Below the pieces are notes generated by a model. That model did not search any database. It was not told the DNA's origin and saw nothing but the letters and a program-made list of their open reading frames with translations. From NCBI GenBank assembly GCA_023053575.1, contig JAKZAP010000075.1, positions 117,794-181,793 of the forward strand: 64,000 nucleotides of DNA, in the 5' to 3' direction. This stretch comes from Branchinecta lynchi (taxonomy: Eukaryota > Arthropoda > Branchiopoda > Anostraca > Branchinectidae). The position numbers and the translations under genes are program-made. This document shows, in pieces, positions 1-8,723 of the stretch (position 1 is its first letter; every line of letters starts with the position of its first letter).

Positions 1-3000
1 AAGGTTATATCAAACAACAAAGCGGTTATACAAAGATTATCGCTATACACATATAATGAACTGCGGACTTATGCGAAAATTAATAAAATCAAAACAAATG
101 GAGCTAAGAAACATGAAATAACAAATAATATAATAAACCATCTTAGTAAGTATATTTTGATAGCTGAAGATAAAATTAAAATTGAACGCAGAAACGAAAG
201 AACTCATAATAAGAACAGACCATCCGACTACAAACCAGAACCGAGATTACGAACCATTCTGGAAGATGAGATAAAAGAAAATAATATCACCATTACAAAA
301 CTAAAACAAGAATACAATGATAACAAAGAAAAAGAGACAAGCGAATTAAAGAAATTTCTGAAAAACAAGAACCTATCAACTCGCGGAAACCGAGAAGAAG
401 TCATACACAAGGTTGAAGAATACTATAATAATATTATTAACAAACATAAAGATTCCGTACAGAAAAATAGAGATATCATAAGAGATCAAACAGAAAGACG
501 TGATAACAGTAGACAGAAACCAATTGGTTTATCCACTCTCTTTATAAATAAGAAAAAAATCAAAGAAGAAAAATTAATTCCTGATCATTTATTTAGAACG
601 GAAGAAGAACAGCAACCTACTATTTCTAGGGAAACGGAAAACCTTTATACCATCAACGTTTCTATTGAAAGCAATGGAAGAGAAAAAGATACTCTTATTG
701 CTTTTACTTTCGCCGATTTACAGCGGCGGATGAATGAACTTTATCAATATAGAGTTCAGTTCGTAACCAGGGTGATATTCTATAGACAGGAAAATGATGA
801 AGAAGTAGTAGTATTTTACAACAGTACTTCTTGGATTTTAAATAAAAATAGCATTCTTACTCATAATCATTTGAATGATAATAACAAGAGACTTAGTTCT
901 TTAAGTAATACCCCTCGATCTGGGCTACAATTTAGTCGGTATGAAGGAATTGATTATAGGATGACACGAATAGAATCTTACATGGGAGGAACGTTTAAAA
1001 TACTGCCAGATTTCGTAAAAAATAAAAAAGCGTGTATAAATATAAAAAATAACGACCAGAAATGTTTCCTTTGGTCTATCTTAGCAAATCTACATCCAGC
1101 TAAGGATCATGTTGATAGACTATCAAATTATAAACAATATGAAAACGAATTTGATTTCAAAGGGGTTACTAACTTCCCGATGGATACACAAGATATACAC
1201 ACATTTGAAAATAAATATAACATTAAGATTTGCTTATTTCAAATTGATAAAGAGAAAATAATCAGAAGTCATATACTAAAAAGTACAATCAATGGCAAAA
1301 CAGCTAAACATGTTATTAATTTATTGTATTTCGATAATCATTACGTACTGGTAAAGGATCTGAGCAAACTAGTCGGCACTCAAATATCTACAAGACAAAA
1401 AAAGACATACCTCTGCACTTTTTGCGGAAGGCATTTTACAAAAGAAGAACAATATGAAAAACATGAGAGTAAAAATAATTGCGAAGATCCTGATATAATA
1501 ATGCCTCCTGAAGGTTCAAGTATACAATATAAAAATATTGCAAAACAAATGAAAGTACCTTATTGCATAATAGCAGACTTTGAGTCTTATAACGAAGAAT
1601 ACAATCAGGTAAACGGGAAGAAAACAATAAAAGTGGCCAAACAGAAACCATTTGCTTAAGGGTTTCAGGTATGCTGTTCCTTTGATACAAACCAGAACAA
1701 ATACTATGACTATTTCGGTGAAGACGCTGCAGAACATTTTGTTAAAACCGTTACTAAAGTATCCACAGAAATTGCAAACAAATATGAAAGCAGACAAAGA
1801 AACCATACTTATACCAATGCAGAAATTACCGAAAAATGGAAAAATCTAATGAATAAGACTTGTCACATCTGTAAAACTGAAATTACTGAAAATCCTCACT
1901 TTGATCACGACCACATGACAGGAGAAGATAGGGGATTTGCTCATGCTGAATGTAATATGAAATACAGGATTCCTAGGCATATCCCGGTAGTAATGCATAA
2001 TTTATCTAAATATGATTCCCATCTGTTTGTTAGAGAATTGATACCTGATAACGGAATTTTTGAAAGTGCAGAAAGTTTCATATCATTCTCGAAATCAATA
2101 AGTATAAGAAAGACGGATACGGAAATAAAATATGAGATCCGGTTCATAGATTCGATTAGATTTATGGCTTCATCTTTAGACAAACTATCAGCAAATTTAG
2201 CGAAATGTGATTGCAAAGTACCTTGTAATCATCTAAGACAGAATTTCAAATTCACATCTAACAGCTTCAAAAATGATGATGAATTCAAAGAAATAATTAA
2301 AAAAGGGGTATATCCGTATGAATTCGTAGACAGTTTCGATAAAATGAAATGTACAAAGTTACCATCCATAGAAAGCTTTTATTCTAGGTTGACGGGGAAA
2401 GGTATTGACAAAAGTGATTATAAAAGAGCGGTATCTATATGGAAACAATTTAACTGTGAAACATTACTTGATTATACTAAATTATACCTAAAAAGTGATG
2501 TTTTAATATTGTCAGATGTTGTAGAGAATTTCAGGAACGTTTGTATACATAATTATGATCTGGATCCACTTCATTACTTCTCAGCTCCTGGGTTGACATG
2601 GGATTCTTTCTTAAAGCATTCAAAAGTAGAACTACCACTATTCTCAAAGGAAGACATGTATACCTTTATAGAAAAAGGAATAAGAGGTGGTGTATCCCAA
2701 TGTATAAAAAGATACGCAAAAGCAAATAATAAATATACAAGTGATTATAATAAGCATAAACCATCTAATTATTTAATGTATTTAGACGCTAATAATTTAT
2801 ATGGGTGGGCGATGTCGCAGAATTTACCAGCGAATGATTTCCAATTCATTTCCATACCAGATGATTTGAAAGAAAGGAATGAATACGAATCAATCGAGTA
2901 TTACAACCATCTAAAAACTCATATCAAGTCGGTGATTACGATTAAGTCGGTGAGAGAAGATGTAGGTGCTATATATGAAGTAGATTTAGAATATCCAAAA

Positions 3001-4041
3001 GAACTACACGAATTACACAAGGATTTACCATTAGCACCCGAACACTTTAACGGTAAGCTATGTACCACAGTATTAGATAAAACCAACTATGTAGTTCACC
3101 ACAGGAATCTAGAATTCTATTTACAAAAAGGTTTGATATTGAAGAGAGTACACAGAATACTAGGATTCACTGAAAGTGCTTACTTAAAAGGATATATAGA
3201 CCACAACACAGCACTTAGAACTAAAGGTACAAATGATTTTGAAAAGGATTTCTTTAAGCTTATGAATAATGCTTGCTTTGGAAAAACTATGGAAAACGTA
3301 AGGAAGCGAGCGGATATGGAAATAATAACGGATGATGCAACAAGAGAAAAAATAATAAAGAAACCCAACTTTAAATCTGAAATAATATTCAGTGAAAACT
3401 TTTCAGTAGCAAGAATGTCAAAGGAAAAGATAAAATTAGACAAACCAATGTACATCGGCTTTGCTGTATTAGAACTATCCAAGTTATTGATGTATGAATT
3501 CCATTATGATTATATGAAGCCTAAATATGGAGATAAAATTGATTTGTGTTATATGGACACTGATTCTTTCATATACGACATTCGAACCGAAGATTTCTAT
3601 GAAGATATCAAACAAGATTTGAATGAGAGGTTCGATACATCTGATTATGCGAAAGATAATCCATATGGGTTTCCTAGTGTAAATAAGAAAGTGATAGGAA
3701 TGATGAAAGATGAATTAGGTGGACAGGTTATGACAGAGTTTGTTGGATTACGATCAAAAGTATATGCTTATTTAAAGGACAACCAAGACCCTTCAAAGGC
3801 TAGCAAAAAACTGAAAGGAATAAAAACCAATATAGTTAAAGATAAAATTACGATTCAAAACTATAAGGATGTACTGTTTGGTAAAACGGAAAACCTTTCT
3901 ATAACCCAGTATAACTTAAGATCATACAAGCACAATATGTTTCTAGAAGAGCAGAATAAAAAAGCGTTGGATCCTAAGGATGATAAAAGGATAGTATCAA
4001 GCGATAAAATACACACTTTACCTTTAGGTTATAAACATTAA
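1..4041 (+). pseudogene. PolB: Protein-primed DNA polymerase B, interrupted by one in-frame stop, 5' end outside window
   Basis: This is a family B polymerase of the protein-primed type that would replicate the element from its ends. The frame is open from base 1, so the true start is upstream; the TTG at 157 is not a real start. In order I see a SAP-like DNA-binding segment (about 349-432), the conserved Polinton N-terminal block with a CFLWS motif (about 1060-1340), a C2H2-like finger (about 1411-1480), exonuclease I (IADFES, Asp codon 1576), an HNH-like DHDH motif with flanking Cys pairs (1858-1965), exonuclease II (NLSKYDSHLF, Asp codon 2014), motif A (DANNLYGWAM, Asp codon 2785), motif B (NNACFGKTMEN, about 3265) and motif C (YMDTDS, Asp codons 3556 and 3562). 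A TAA at 1657-1659 lies in the same frame as everything around it, so this is a nonsense change and not a frameshift. It falls just after exonuclease I. All visible catalytic residues are kept, which suggests recent loss. Confidence 0.95.
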
Positions 4042-4395
4042 ATTCAAGTACCTACTTAAATCAAATCAAGTACCTACTTAAAAACTTCAAGTCCCTACTT
4101 AAAAACTTCAAGTACCTACTTAAAAAATTCAAGTACCTACTTAAAAAATTCAAGTACCTACTTCAAAACTTCAAGTACCTACTTCAAAACTTCAAGTACC
4201 TACTTTAAAAATTCAAGTACCTACTTAAAAAATTCAAGTACCTACTTCAAAAATTCAAGTACCTACTTCAAAACTTCAAGTACCTACTTAAAAAATTCAA
4301 GTACCTCCTTAAAAAATTAAAGTACCTACTTAAAAAATTCAAGTACCTACTTCAAAACTTCAAGTATATACTTAAAATACTCAAGTAAATCTTAT
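4042..4395 (+). repeat. 21-bp tandem array between PolB and the ATPase gene
   Basis: About 16-17 copies of a 21-bp unit fill the whole gap between the polymerase stop and the ATPase start. The core AAGTACCTACTT is an interrupted palindrome (AAGTA-CC-TACTT) followed by an A-rich linker, ending TTAAAAAA or TTCAAAAC. The last copies (about 4355-4395) decay. No ORF spans it. The location suggests a regulatory, termination or replication role, but this is inference. It could also be a neutral minisatellite. Confidence 0.93.
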
Positions 4396-4409
4396 AATGA
4401 AAAATTCTT

Positions 4410-4421
4410 CCTAAATAAATG
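4410..4421 (+). promoter_or_regulatory. TAATAAATG / TATAAATG start-codon motif (first of nine)
   Basis: The ATPase ATG (4419) sits in CTAAATAAATG. The same context recurs at every other clear ATG start in the element: 5113 (CTATAATAAATG), 5766 (CCCTAATAAATG), 6804 (TTCTAATAAATG), 7890 (TGTATATAAATG), 8724 (TTCTAATAAATG, overlapping the previous stop codon), 9478 (CCTATAAATG), 9865 (CTTATATAAATG) and 11252 (CCCTAATAAATG). The consensus is a short pyrimidine run followed by TA(A)TAAATG. It resembles the poxvirus late-promoter initiator TAAATG (established knowledge). It also contains AATAAA in six of nine cases, so it could double as the poly(A) signal of the gene before. Its function here is inference. 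Confidence 0.8.
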
Positions 4422-5096
4422 AATGAAAAGGCTCCAATCAAAGTCTATGATTTTAGTGAAAAGAACACTTATCAGAATAAGCACGACCTTGCACCTCAGT
4501 GGCCATTCAGACTCTTAATTTGTGGTAGTTCTGGAACAGGGAAAACTAACCTTCTTTTGAATTTAATTTATGAATATCTTTGTTTCAACCGAATATACTT
4601 GTATGCTAAAGATCTTGAAGAAGATAAATATCAAGACCTTATAACCAATTTAACCACTTTGGAGTCACAATGCAAATCGAAAGTCTTAACAGTAAGTAAC
4701 AATCTTGATGATATTGTCGATGTTGACGACTTAGACCCCGAGTACCAAAACTTGATTATCTTTGACGATTTTGTCACTGAAAAAGACCAGAAGAAAATAG
4801 AAGATTTATTCATAAGAGGAAGAAAGAAAAATGCCTCGATTGTTTATTTATCACAGAGCTATCATAAAACGCCAAAGGTGGTAAGGCTCCAGTGCAATTA
4901 TTTTGCATTCTTTCAGTGTTCTAATCCAAAAGAAGTAAAATTAATAAGACAAAGCCATGTATCCAGTATAGACGATGAAAAATTTCTCAAACAATTCGAG
5001 ACTGCAACCAAGGGCTACGGTTTTTTCTTCATAGATTTAAAAATAAAAGATAAAACCCTTAAGTACAGGAAAAACTTTGAAAAATTTACCGGATAA
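4419..5096 (+). CDS. A32/FtsK-HerA-like DNA packaging ATPase
   Basis: The 225-residue product is the P-loop ATPase thought to pump the genome into the capsid. Walker A is GSSGTGKT (residues 36-43). Walker B is LIIFDDF (about 112-118). A downstream VYLSQSYHKTP segment (about 142-152) matches the third A32-family motif with its conserved Gln. The length is close to other Polinton ATPases. The start is the first ATG after the tandem array and carries the element's TAAATAAATG context. It stands directly upstream of the fibre-like and minor capsid genes, in keeping with a late, morphogenetic gene block. The frame is intact, with no missing catalytic residue. Confidence 0.93.
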   Translation: MNEKAPIKVYDFSEKNTYQNKHDLAPQWPFRLLICGSSGTGKTNLLLNLIYEYLCFNRIYLYAKDLEEDKYQDLITNLTTLESQCKSKVLTVSNNLDDIVDVDDLDPEYQNLIIFDDFVTEKDQKKIEDLFIRGRKKNASIVYLSQSYHKTPKVVRLQCNYFAFFQCSNPKEVKLIRQSHVSSIDDEKFLKQFETATKGYGFFFIDLKIKDKTLKYRKNFEKFTG

Positions 5097-5112
5097 TTTA
5101 TTTCTATAATAA

Positions 5113-5735
5113 ATGAATAAATTTGGTAGTGTTGGAAAAAAGGTTAGTAACGAATCGAATGAAAAGAGAGTTACTGATGACAACGGTAATATTAACCTAC
5201 AAGGTAAGAGAATTATTATGTTAGGGGATGCGAAAGCTGACCAGGACGCTATTAGTTTCAGATCTATGACTATTATTTGAATCAATTTAAAGAAGAAATT
5301 ACCGCACAACAAGTGGGGATAAATCAGTATTTTAGCGAAGATATCAACAGATTAACTGCGGTACATGATTCTCCTAAAAATTTATTGGTAAGGATTAATG
5401 ATAAAGGGTTATTTGTAAAAGAAATAATTCGAGTTAATGAGAAAGAAATTGATGCTGAGAACAAATTGATAACAAATGTTCAAAACCCTAGAAACAAAAA
5501 TGATGCTGTTAATTTAGCAACGTTAACTATGAATCTTTTAGATTATGACAAAAAGCTTCTTGGGCAACACACCCATAACGGTATAATTGAAGGAAAGATT
5601 GCTGGTCAAAAAACTCGTATCGATAATATTGAAAGAGCAGTAGTAAATATTTTAAAAAGGCTTCTAGAGCTAGAGCTAAAACCTGTTGACAAACCATTCG
5701 TTACCAGAATAGAAAAAATGATGGCTGGTAAATAA
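5113..5735 (+). pseudogene. Fibre-like virion protein, broken by a frameshift
   Basis: The start is the ATG at 5113 in CTATAATAAATG. The first frame runs 55 codons and stops at TGA 5278-5280. The rest of the protein continues in the -1 frame, open from 5256 to the TAA at 5733-5735. Both halves share a module seen in phage and viral trimeric fibres and spikes: a hydrophobic strand, then a LGD or VQNP turn, then a D-A-I/V helix start (IIMLGDAKADQDAISF in the first part, LITNVQNPRNKNDAV in the second). The C-terminal third is helical and charged, possibly coiled coil. No slippery heptamer is read in frame inside the overlap 5256-5280, so a one-base loss is likelier than programmed frameshifting. 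The fibre-like label is a motif-level inference. Confidence 0.6.
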
Positions 5736-5765
5736 ATTTTATAAGATAAATTAATTCCCTAATAA

Positions 5766-6416
5766 ATGGTTGAAACAATGGAGTATACAGTTTATTTGTC
5801 AAAGCTTCAGAAAGGAAAGCTGAAGAAATGCTTTGGTGCTAAACAAAAATGTCAGATACGTGTTAGTCATAGTAGACAAAATGAACGAGAACCAGTTAAG
5901 TTACTTTTAAGTAAACGACAAATTGATAAAATTGAAACATGTAAAATGAATAATAAGGGCTGTGATATTGATGTATCGTACAAACAGATGAAAGAAGCGA
6001 TTCAAAAGGGTGGATTACTTCCATTTTTAATACCGCTAGCAATTACCCTTGGTAAGGCAGCTTTAACAAGTGGTGCTGCTGCTTTGGGTACATTCGCTGG
6101 TAAGAAAATTATGGATAAAATGACCAACACAGGTGGAGCGCTAAAACTTCCTGGAACACAAAAAGTTGTGGGTAATGGGTTACTTCGGAAGGAAACCGAT
6201 GATGTCAACATAGGTGGAGCGCTTAAACTTCCTGGAACACAAAAAGTTGTGGGTAATGGGATACGTGGAAGGCCTAGGAAGGAAAAAAACGATGATGTCA
6301 ACACAGGTGGCGCGCTTACACTCCCTGGAACACAAAAAGTTGTGGGTAATGGGGTACGTGGAAGGCCTAGGAAGTCAAAAAACGGGGACATCAAAAAAGA
6401 AGCAAAAGTAAAGTAG
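5766..6416 (+). CDS. pX-like minor capsid / DNA-condensing protein with three 16-residue repeats
   Basis: The 216-residue product has a basic N-terminal half ending in a cluster of Cys and Lys, then a glycine/alanine-rich hydrophobic segment starting KGGLLPFLIPLAITLG (about residues 80-112). This resembles the membrane-active or DNA-binding small core proteins (pX/pVI type) of adenoviruses and adintoviruses. The C-terminal third holds three copies of GGALKLPGTQKVVGNG (the last has T in place of the first K), separated by basic RGRPRK-type linkers that look like AT-hooks. The start has the CCCTAATAAATG context. The end overlaps the open frame of the protease, with an in-frame A AAA AAC heptamer at 6377-6383, so part of the translation may continue into the protease. 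The family assignment is inferred from composition and position; I did not find a catalytic motif. Confidence 0.65.
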   Translation: MVETMEYTVYLSKLQKGKLKKCFGAKQKCQIRVSHSRQNEREPVKLLLSKRQIDKIETCKMNNKGCDIDVSYKQMKEAIQKGGLLPFLIPLAITLGKAALTSGAAALGTFAGKKIMDKMTNTGGALKLPGTQKVVGNGLLRKETDDVNIGGALKLPGTQKVVGNGIRGRPRKEKNDDVNTGGALTLPGTQKVVGNGVRGRPRKSKNGDIKKEAKVK

Positions 6417-6772
6417 GACCTCTAACCAATTTTGATATTATGGATGCATTAGGGAGTATACCACAGTTTCGAGGTGTTTTCTCTTTAGATACGCTACCCA
6501 AACATATAAACGATTCGGAATGTGGTGTAATCAACTATGACAAACGTGGAATGCCTGGAACACATTGGGTTGCCTATTGTAATCTACCTGAATACCCCCA
6601 TGTCGAATTTTTCGATTCTTTCGGTATTCCTCCAGGAAAAGAAATAGTTAAATATCTAAAAACTTCAAAGAAAAAAATAGCTTATGAAAATCTTGCTGTT
6701 CAAAATATAGATGAATTAAACTGTGGTTTTCACTGCATTTCCTACATCCAGCGGAAAAGGAAGGGTTGGTAG
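6371..6772 (+). CDS. Adenovirus-type (C5-like) cysteine protease, likely entered by -1 frameshift
   Basis: This is the maturation protease that would cleave virion proteins. Motifs in order are FRGVFSLDTLP near the N terminus, the catalytic His in GTHWVAY, the acidic residue in FFDSFG and the catalytic Cys in LNCGFHC. The ATG at 6440 is internal: the conserved lead-in PLTNFDI lies before it in the same frame, and no ATG exists between the frame opening (6371) and 6440. The start also lacks the TAAATG motif seen at other genes. Both facts favour expression as an extension of the pX-like protein through the heptamer at 6377-6383. After the Cys only about a dozen residues remain before TAG, so the C terminus is shorter than in adenoviruses (about 200 residues) and may be truncated. 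Confidence 0.88.
   Translation, partial: EVKKRGHQKRSKSKVGPLTNFDIMDALGSIPQFRGVFSLDTLPKHINDSECGVINYDKRGMPGTHWVAYCNLPEYPHVEFFDSFGIPPGKEIVKYLKTSKKKIAYENLAVQNIDELNCGFHCISYIQRKRKGW
6377..6383 (+). promoter_or_regulatory. Candidate -1 frameshift site, A AAA AAC
   Basis: The heptamer is phased to the upstream gene (codons TCA AAA AAC GGG), exactly the X XXY YYZ form used at retroviral gag-pro junctions such as that of mouse mammary tumour virus (established knowledge). The protease frame is -1 relative to it and opens only at 6371, six bases before the site. The upstream gene stops at 6414-6416. I see no convincing downstream stem-loop, so efficiency cannot be judged. Confidence 0.6.
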
Positions 6773-6803
6773 CTTTTCGTTTAAGAAAATTGTTTTCTAA
6801 TAA

Positions 6804-6971
6804 ATGGAGATTTATTGTATGAAATGTAAAAAGAGCACTGACACTGAATCAATGTTTAAGGCAGTGTCACAAAAAAATAATGTTCCAATGCTGAAAGGTA
6901 ATTGTGTTATCTGTGGTTCAATGAAAAATCGCTTTTTAAAAAAAACCTCAACGCAGAAACAGATATTTTAA
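6804..6971 (+). CDS. Small zinc-ribbon protein (DUF5679-like)
   Basis: This short gene encodes 55 residues from an ATG in TTCTAATAAATG. It has two Cys pairs, YCMKCKK near the N terminus and CVICGS about 27 residues later, with a conserved PMLKG between them. This is the layout of the DUF5679 zinc ribbon found in Polintons and large DNA viruses. The frame ends at TAA 6969-6971. From 6902 it overlaps the integrase, which is in the -1 frame, and the overlap holds a poly-T/poly-A slippery stretch (6935-6944). It may act alone as a nucleic-acid-binding protein or as the N-terminal zinc domain of a frameshifted integrase, similar in position to the HHCC domain of retroviral integrases (inference). 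Confidence 0.8.
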   Translation: MEIYCMKCKKSTDTESMFKAVSQKNNVPMLKGNCVICGSMKNRFLKKTSTQKQIF

Positions 6972-7873
6972 AGACGTATTATTCTAATTATTCAGGTGTG
7001 GATGATATTTACAGAAAATTAAAAGAAAATGGAGTGAACGTTTCTAAAGATAAAATAAAAAATGTGTTGCAAAATGAGAATGTGTATACGTTACACAAAC
7101 CTTCCTATCATAACTTTGAAAGGAGGCGAGTGTATGTTCACTATGTTGATGAGCAATGGCAAGCTGATTTAGTTGACATGCAGAAATATAAAAAAGAAAA
7201 TAATAAAACAAATTACATTTTAACTGTTATTGATTGCTTTAGTAAATATGCTTGGTGTATCCCTCTGAAAGACAAAACGGGTGCTGGAATAATAAACGCA
7301 TTCAGTCATATATTTAAAGAAAGAATTCCTAGAAAGTTGCAAACTGATAAAGGTAAAGAATTTGTGATGAGAAATGTTCAAACTTTTTTGAAAAATAACG
7401 GCATACACTGGTTTGCATCTGAAAGCGAATTGAAAGCGCAAATTGTAGAACGATTCAACAGAACGCTAAAAGAAAAGTTATGGAAATATTTCACTCACAA
7501 TAACACTACTAATTGGATTGATATTTTACCTTTATTTGTGAGTAATTATAATAACTCGTACCACCGTTCAATACAAATGAAACCAGTTGATGCTAGTAAA
7601 AAGGTTAATCAGAAAAAGGTTTTTAGTGCTCTGTTTCCTCCAGTAGATGACTACAAAATCACAAGAAACGTCAAAGTAGGGGATTTAGTCAGAATTAAAA
7701 AAGAAAAAAGTATTTTCGATAAAGGATATTTACCTAATTATACGGATGAGGTATTTCAGATAGCAACCATCAGACCTACCATTCCCATTACTTATGAAAT
7801 ATCTGACAAAAGTGGGGAATTAATTCAAGGAGGGTTTTATGAAAAAGAACTTTCAAAATTTATTATGAAATAA
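6902..7873 (+). CDS. Retrovirus-type (RVE) integrase, likely entered by -1 frameshift
   Basis: This is the DDE integrase that inserts the element into host DNA. The catalytic triad is visible: Asp in QADLVDM (codon about 7166), Asp in QTDKGKEF (about 7346) and Glu in IVERFNRTLKE (about 7448), with a D-E spacing near that of the D,D35E family. Before the core, YTLHKP and DEQWQADL match Polinton integrases. After it, VGDLVRIKKEKSIFDKGY and the following strands form the SH3-like C-terminal domain. The frame begins after TAA 6899-6901 with TTG and has no ATG before the conserved N-terminal helices, nor any TAAATG motif. Entry from the overlapping zinc-ribbon frame through 6935-6944 is the simplest reading. 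The core is intact. Confidence 0.93.
   Translation: MCYLWFNEKSLFKKNLNAETDILKTYYSNYSGVDDIYRKLKENGVNVSKDKIKNVLQNENVYTLHKPSYHNFERRRVYVHYVDEQWQADLVDMQKYKKENNKTNYILTVIDCFSKYAWCIPLKDKTGAGIINAFSHIFKERIPRKLQTDKGKEFVMRNVQTFLKNNGIHWFASESELKAQIVERFNRTLKEKLWKYFTHNNTTNWIDILPLFVSNYNNSYHRSIQMKPVDASKKVNQKKVFSALFPPVDDYKITRNVKVGDLVRIKKEKSIFDKGYLPNYTDEVFQIATIRPTIPITYEISDKSGELIQGGFYEKELSKFIMK
6935..6944 (+). promoter_or_regulatory. Candidate -1 frameshift site, T TTA AAA overlapping A AAA AAA
   Basis: In the zinc-ribbon frame the codons are TTT TTA AAA AAA ACC. This gives two overlapping canonical heptamers, T TTA AAA (6935-6941) and A AAA AAA (6938-6944). A -1 slip leads straight into the integrase frame, which opens at 6902 and has no early ATG. 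A homopolymer-run indel is the alternative explanation. Confidence 0.55.
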
Positions 7874-7889
7874 AATTACTTGTATATAA

Positions 7890-8720
7890 ATGGATTCAAG
7901 ACGCTTGAGTGATATGTTATCGGATATAGTGAAGAACAGAGAAATTCAGAGAAGCAAGGTTCAACAAAATGAGATGGAGAAGGCAGGATTTCGGGAATAT
8001 GCTTCAGAATTAAACGCTCCAGTTATTATAGCACAAAAAGAAAACACTAAAGATACCATCAAAAAATTACAAGAGAACGCTGAAACGATAATTAATAAAC
8101 TACTTGAAGGTGATAATAATTCAAGAAGACGGTTTATCAGATTAGGTGATACATTTAAAACAGCTTTACAGACCACTACTTCAGAGGAATCGAGTCGAGC
8201 TCCCACTCATGCGATAGAACCCAATCTAGAACCACCATATGACGTAAATCTAAACTTAAATATTGATGTGGAATTATTAAATCAAATTAATTTAAAATAT
8301 AAAGATGACTGGAATGGTACCGATAATTATTTTAAAATGCCTCATTATTACCTTAACCATCATAACGAAATAGATGGGGCTCTGAATTATTTAACATCTA
8401 TAAGTCAAAGTTATGGTGGTATGAAAAGTAAAAGTTATAGTTCTAGTAAATATGATAAACACATTGAATTTATAAAAGAATACAAGAATAGGTTAAAAAC
8501 CATTCAAACCTATTTCCCATTAGTCAACCAACAAGGAACTGGTGTATTTATGAATTGTGATGAAATGATTTCAAAATTATACACTTTGATAGGTAGCAGA
8601 GTAAACGGAAATACATCTGATGAGGTGAGAAATGAAGCTATCGATATTTTGGATTCGTTAATGCGAAATAAATTTCTTACGAAGAGAAATTACAATTCAA
8701 TATATAAAAAATATTTCTAA
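7890..8720 (+). CDS. Conserved Polinton protein of unknown function (276 aa)
   Basis: The start is the ATG in TGTATATAAATG, 16 bp after the integrase stop. The first 100 residues are charged and helical. The middle has YYLNHHNEIDGALNYL. The last third, with MISKLYTLIGSRVNGNTSDEVRNE, resembles a C-terminal helical region that recurs beside the capsid genes of Polintons. I know no catalytic motif for it. Its place directly before the penton-like gene, whose start motif overlaps its TAA, suggests a structural or assembly role (inference). Confidence 0.7.
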   Translation: MDSRRLSDMLSDIVKNREIQRSKVQQNEMEKAGFREYASELNAPVIIAQKENTKDTIKKLQENAETIINKLLEGDNNSRRRFIRLGDTFKTALQTTTSEESSRAPTHAIEPNLEPPYDVNLNLNIDVELLNQINLKYKDDWNGTDNYFKMPHYYLNHHNEIDGALNYLTSISQSYGGMKSKSYSSSKYDKHIEFIKEYKNRLKTIQTYFPLVNQQGTGVFMNCDEMISKLYTLIGSRVNGNTSDEVRNEAIDILDSLMRNKFLTKRNYNSIYKKYF

Positions 8721-8723
8721 TAA

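Noticed and set aside
157..1659. TTG at 157 as the start of a separate 500-aa gene
   Set aside because: The frame is open from base 1, and the downstream part of the polymerase continues in the same frame after the stop, so this is the 5' part of one gene.
1652..1849. 65-codon frame between the polymerase halves
   Set aside because: It is a shadow in another frame; the polymerase frame itself is open through this region except for the single TAA.
5272..5280. Programmed frameshift in the fibre-like gene
   Set aside because: T ATT ATT is not a slippery heptamer; a one-base deletion explains the break better.
6002..6394. 130-codon minus-strand frame opposite the pX-like gene
   Set aside because: It arises because the sense strand carries tandem repeats; no start motif or domain supports it.
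6440..6772. Protease starting at ATG 6440
   Set aside because: Conserved residues (PLTNFDI) precede it in frame and the start lacks the element's start motif.
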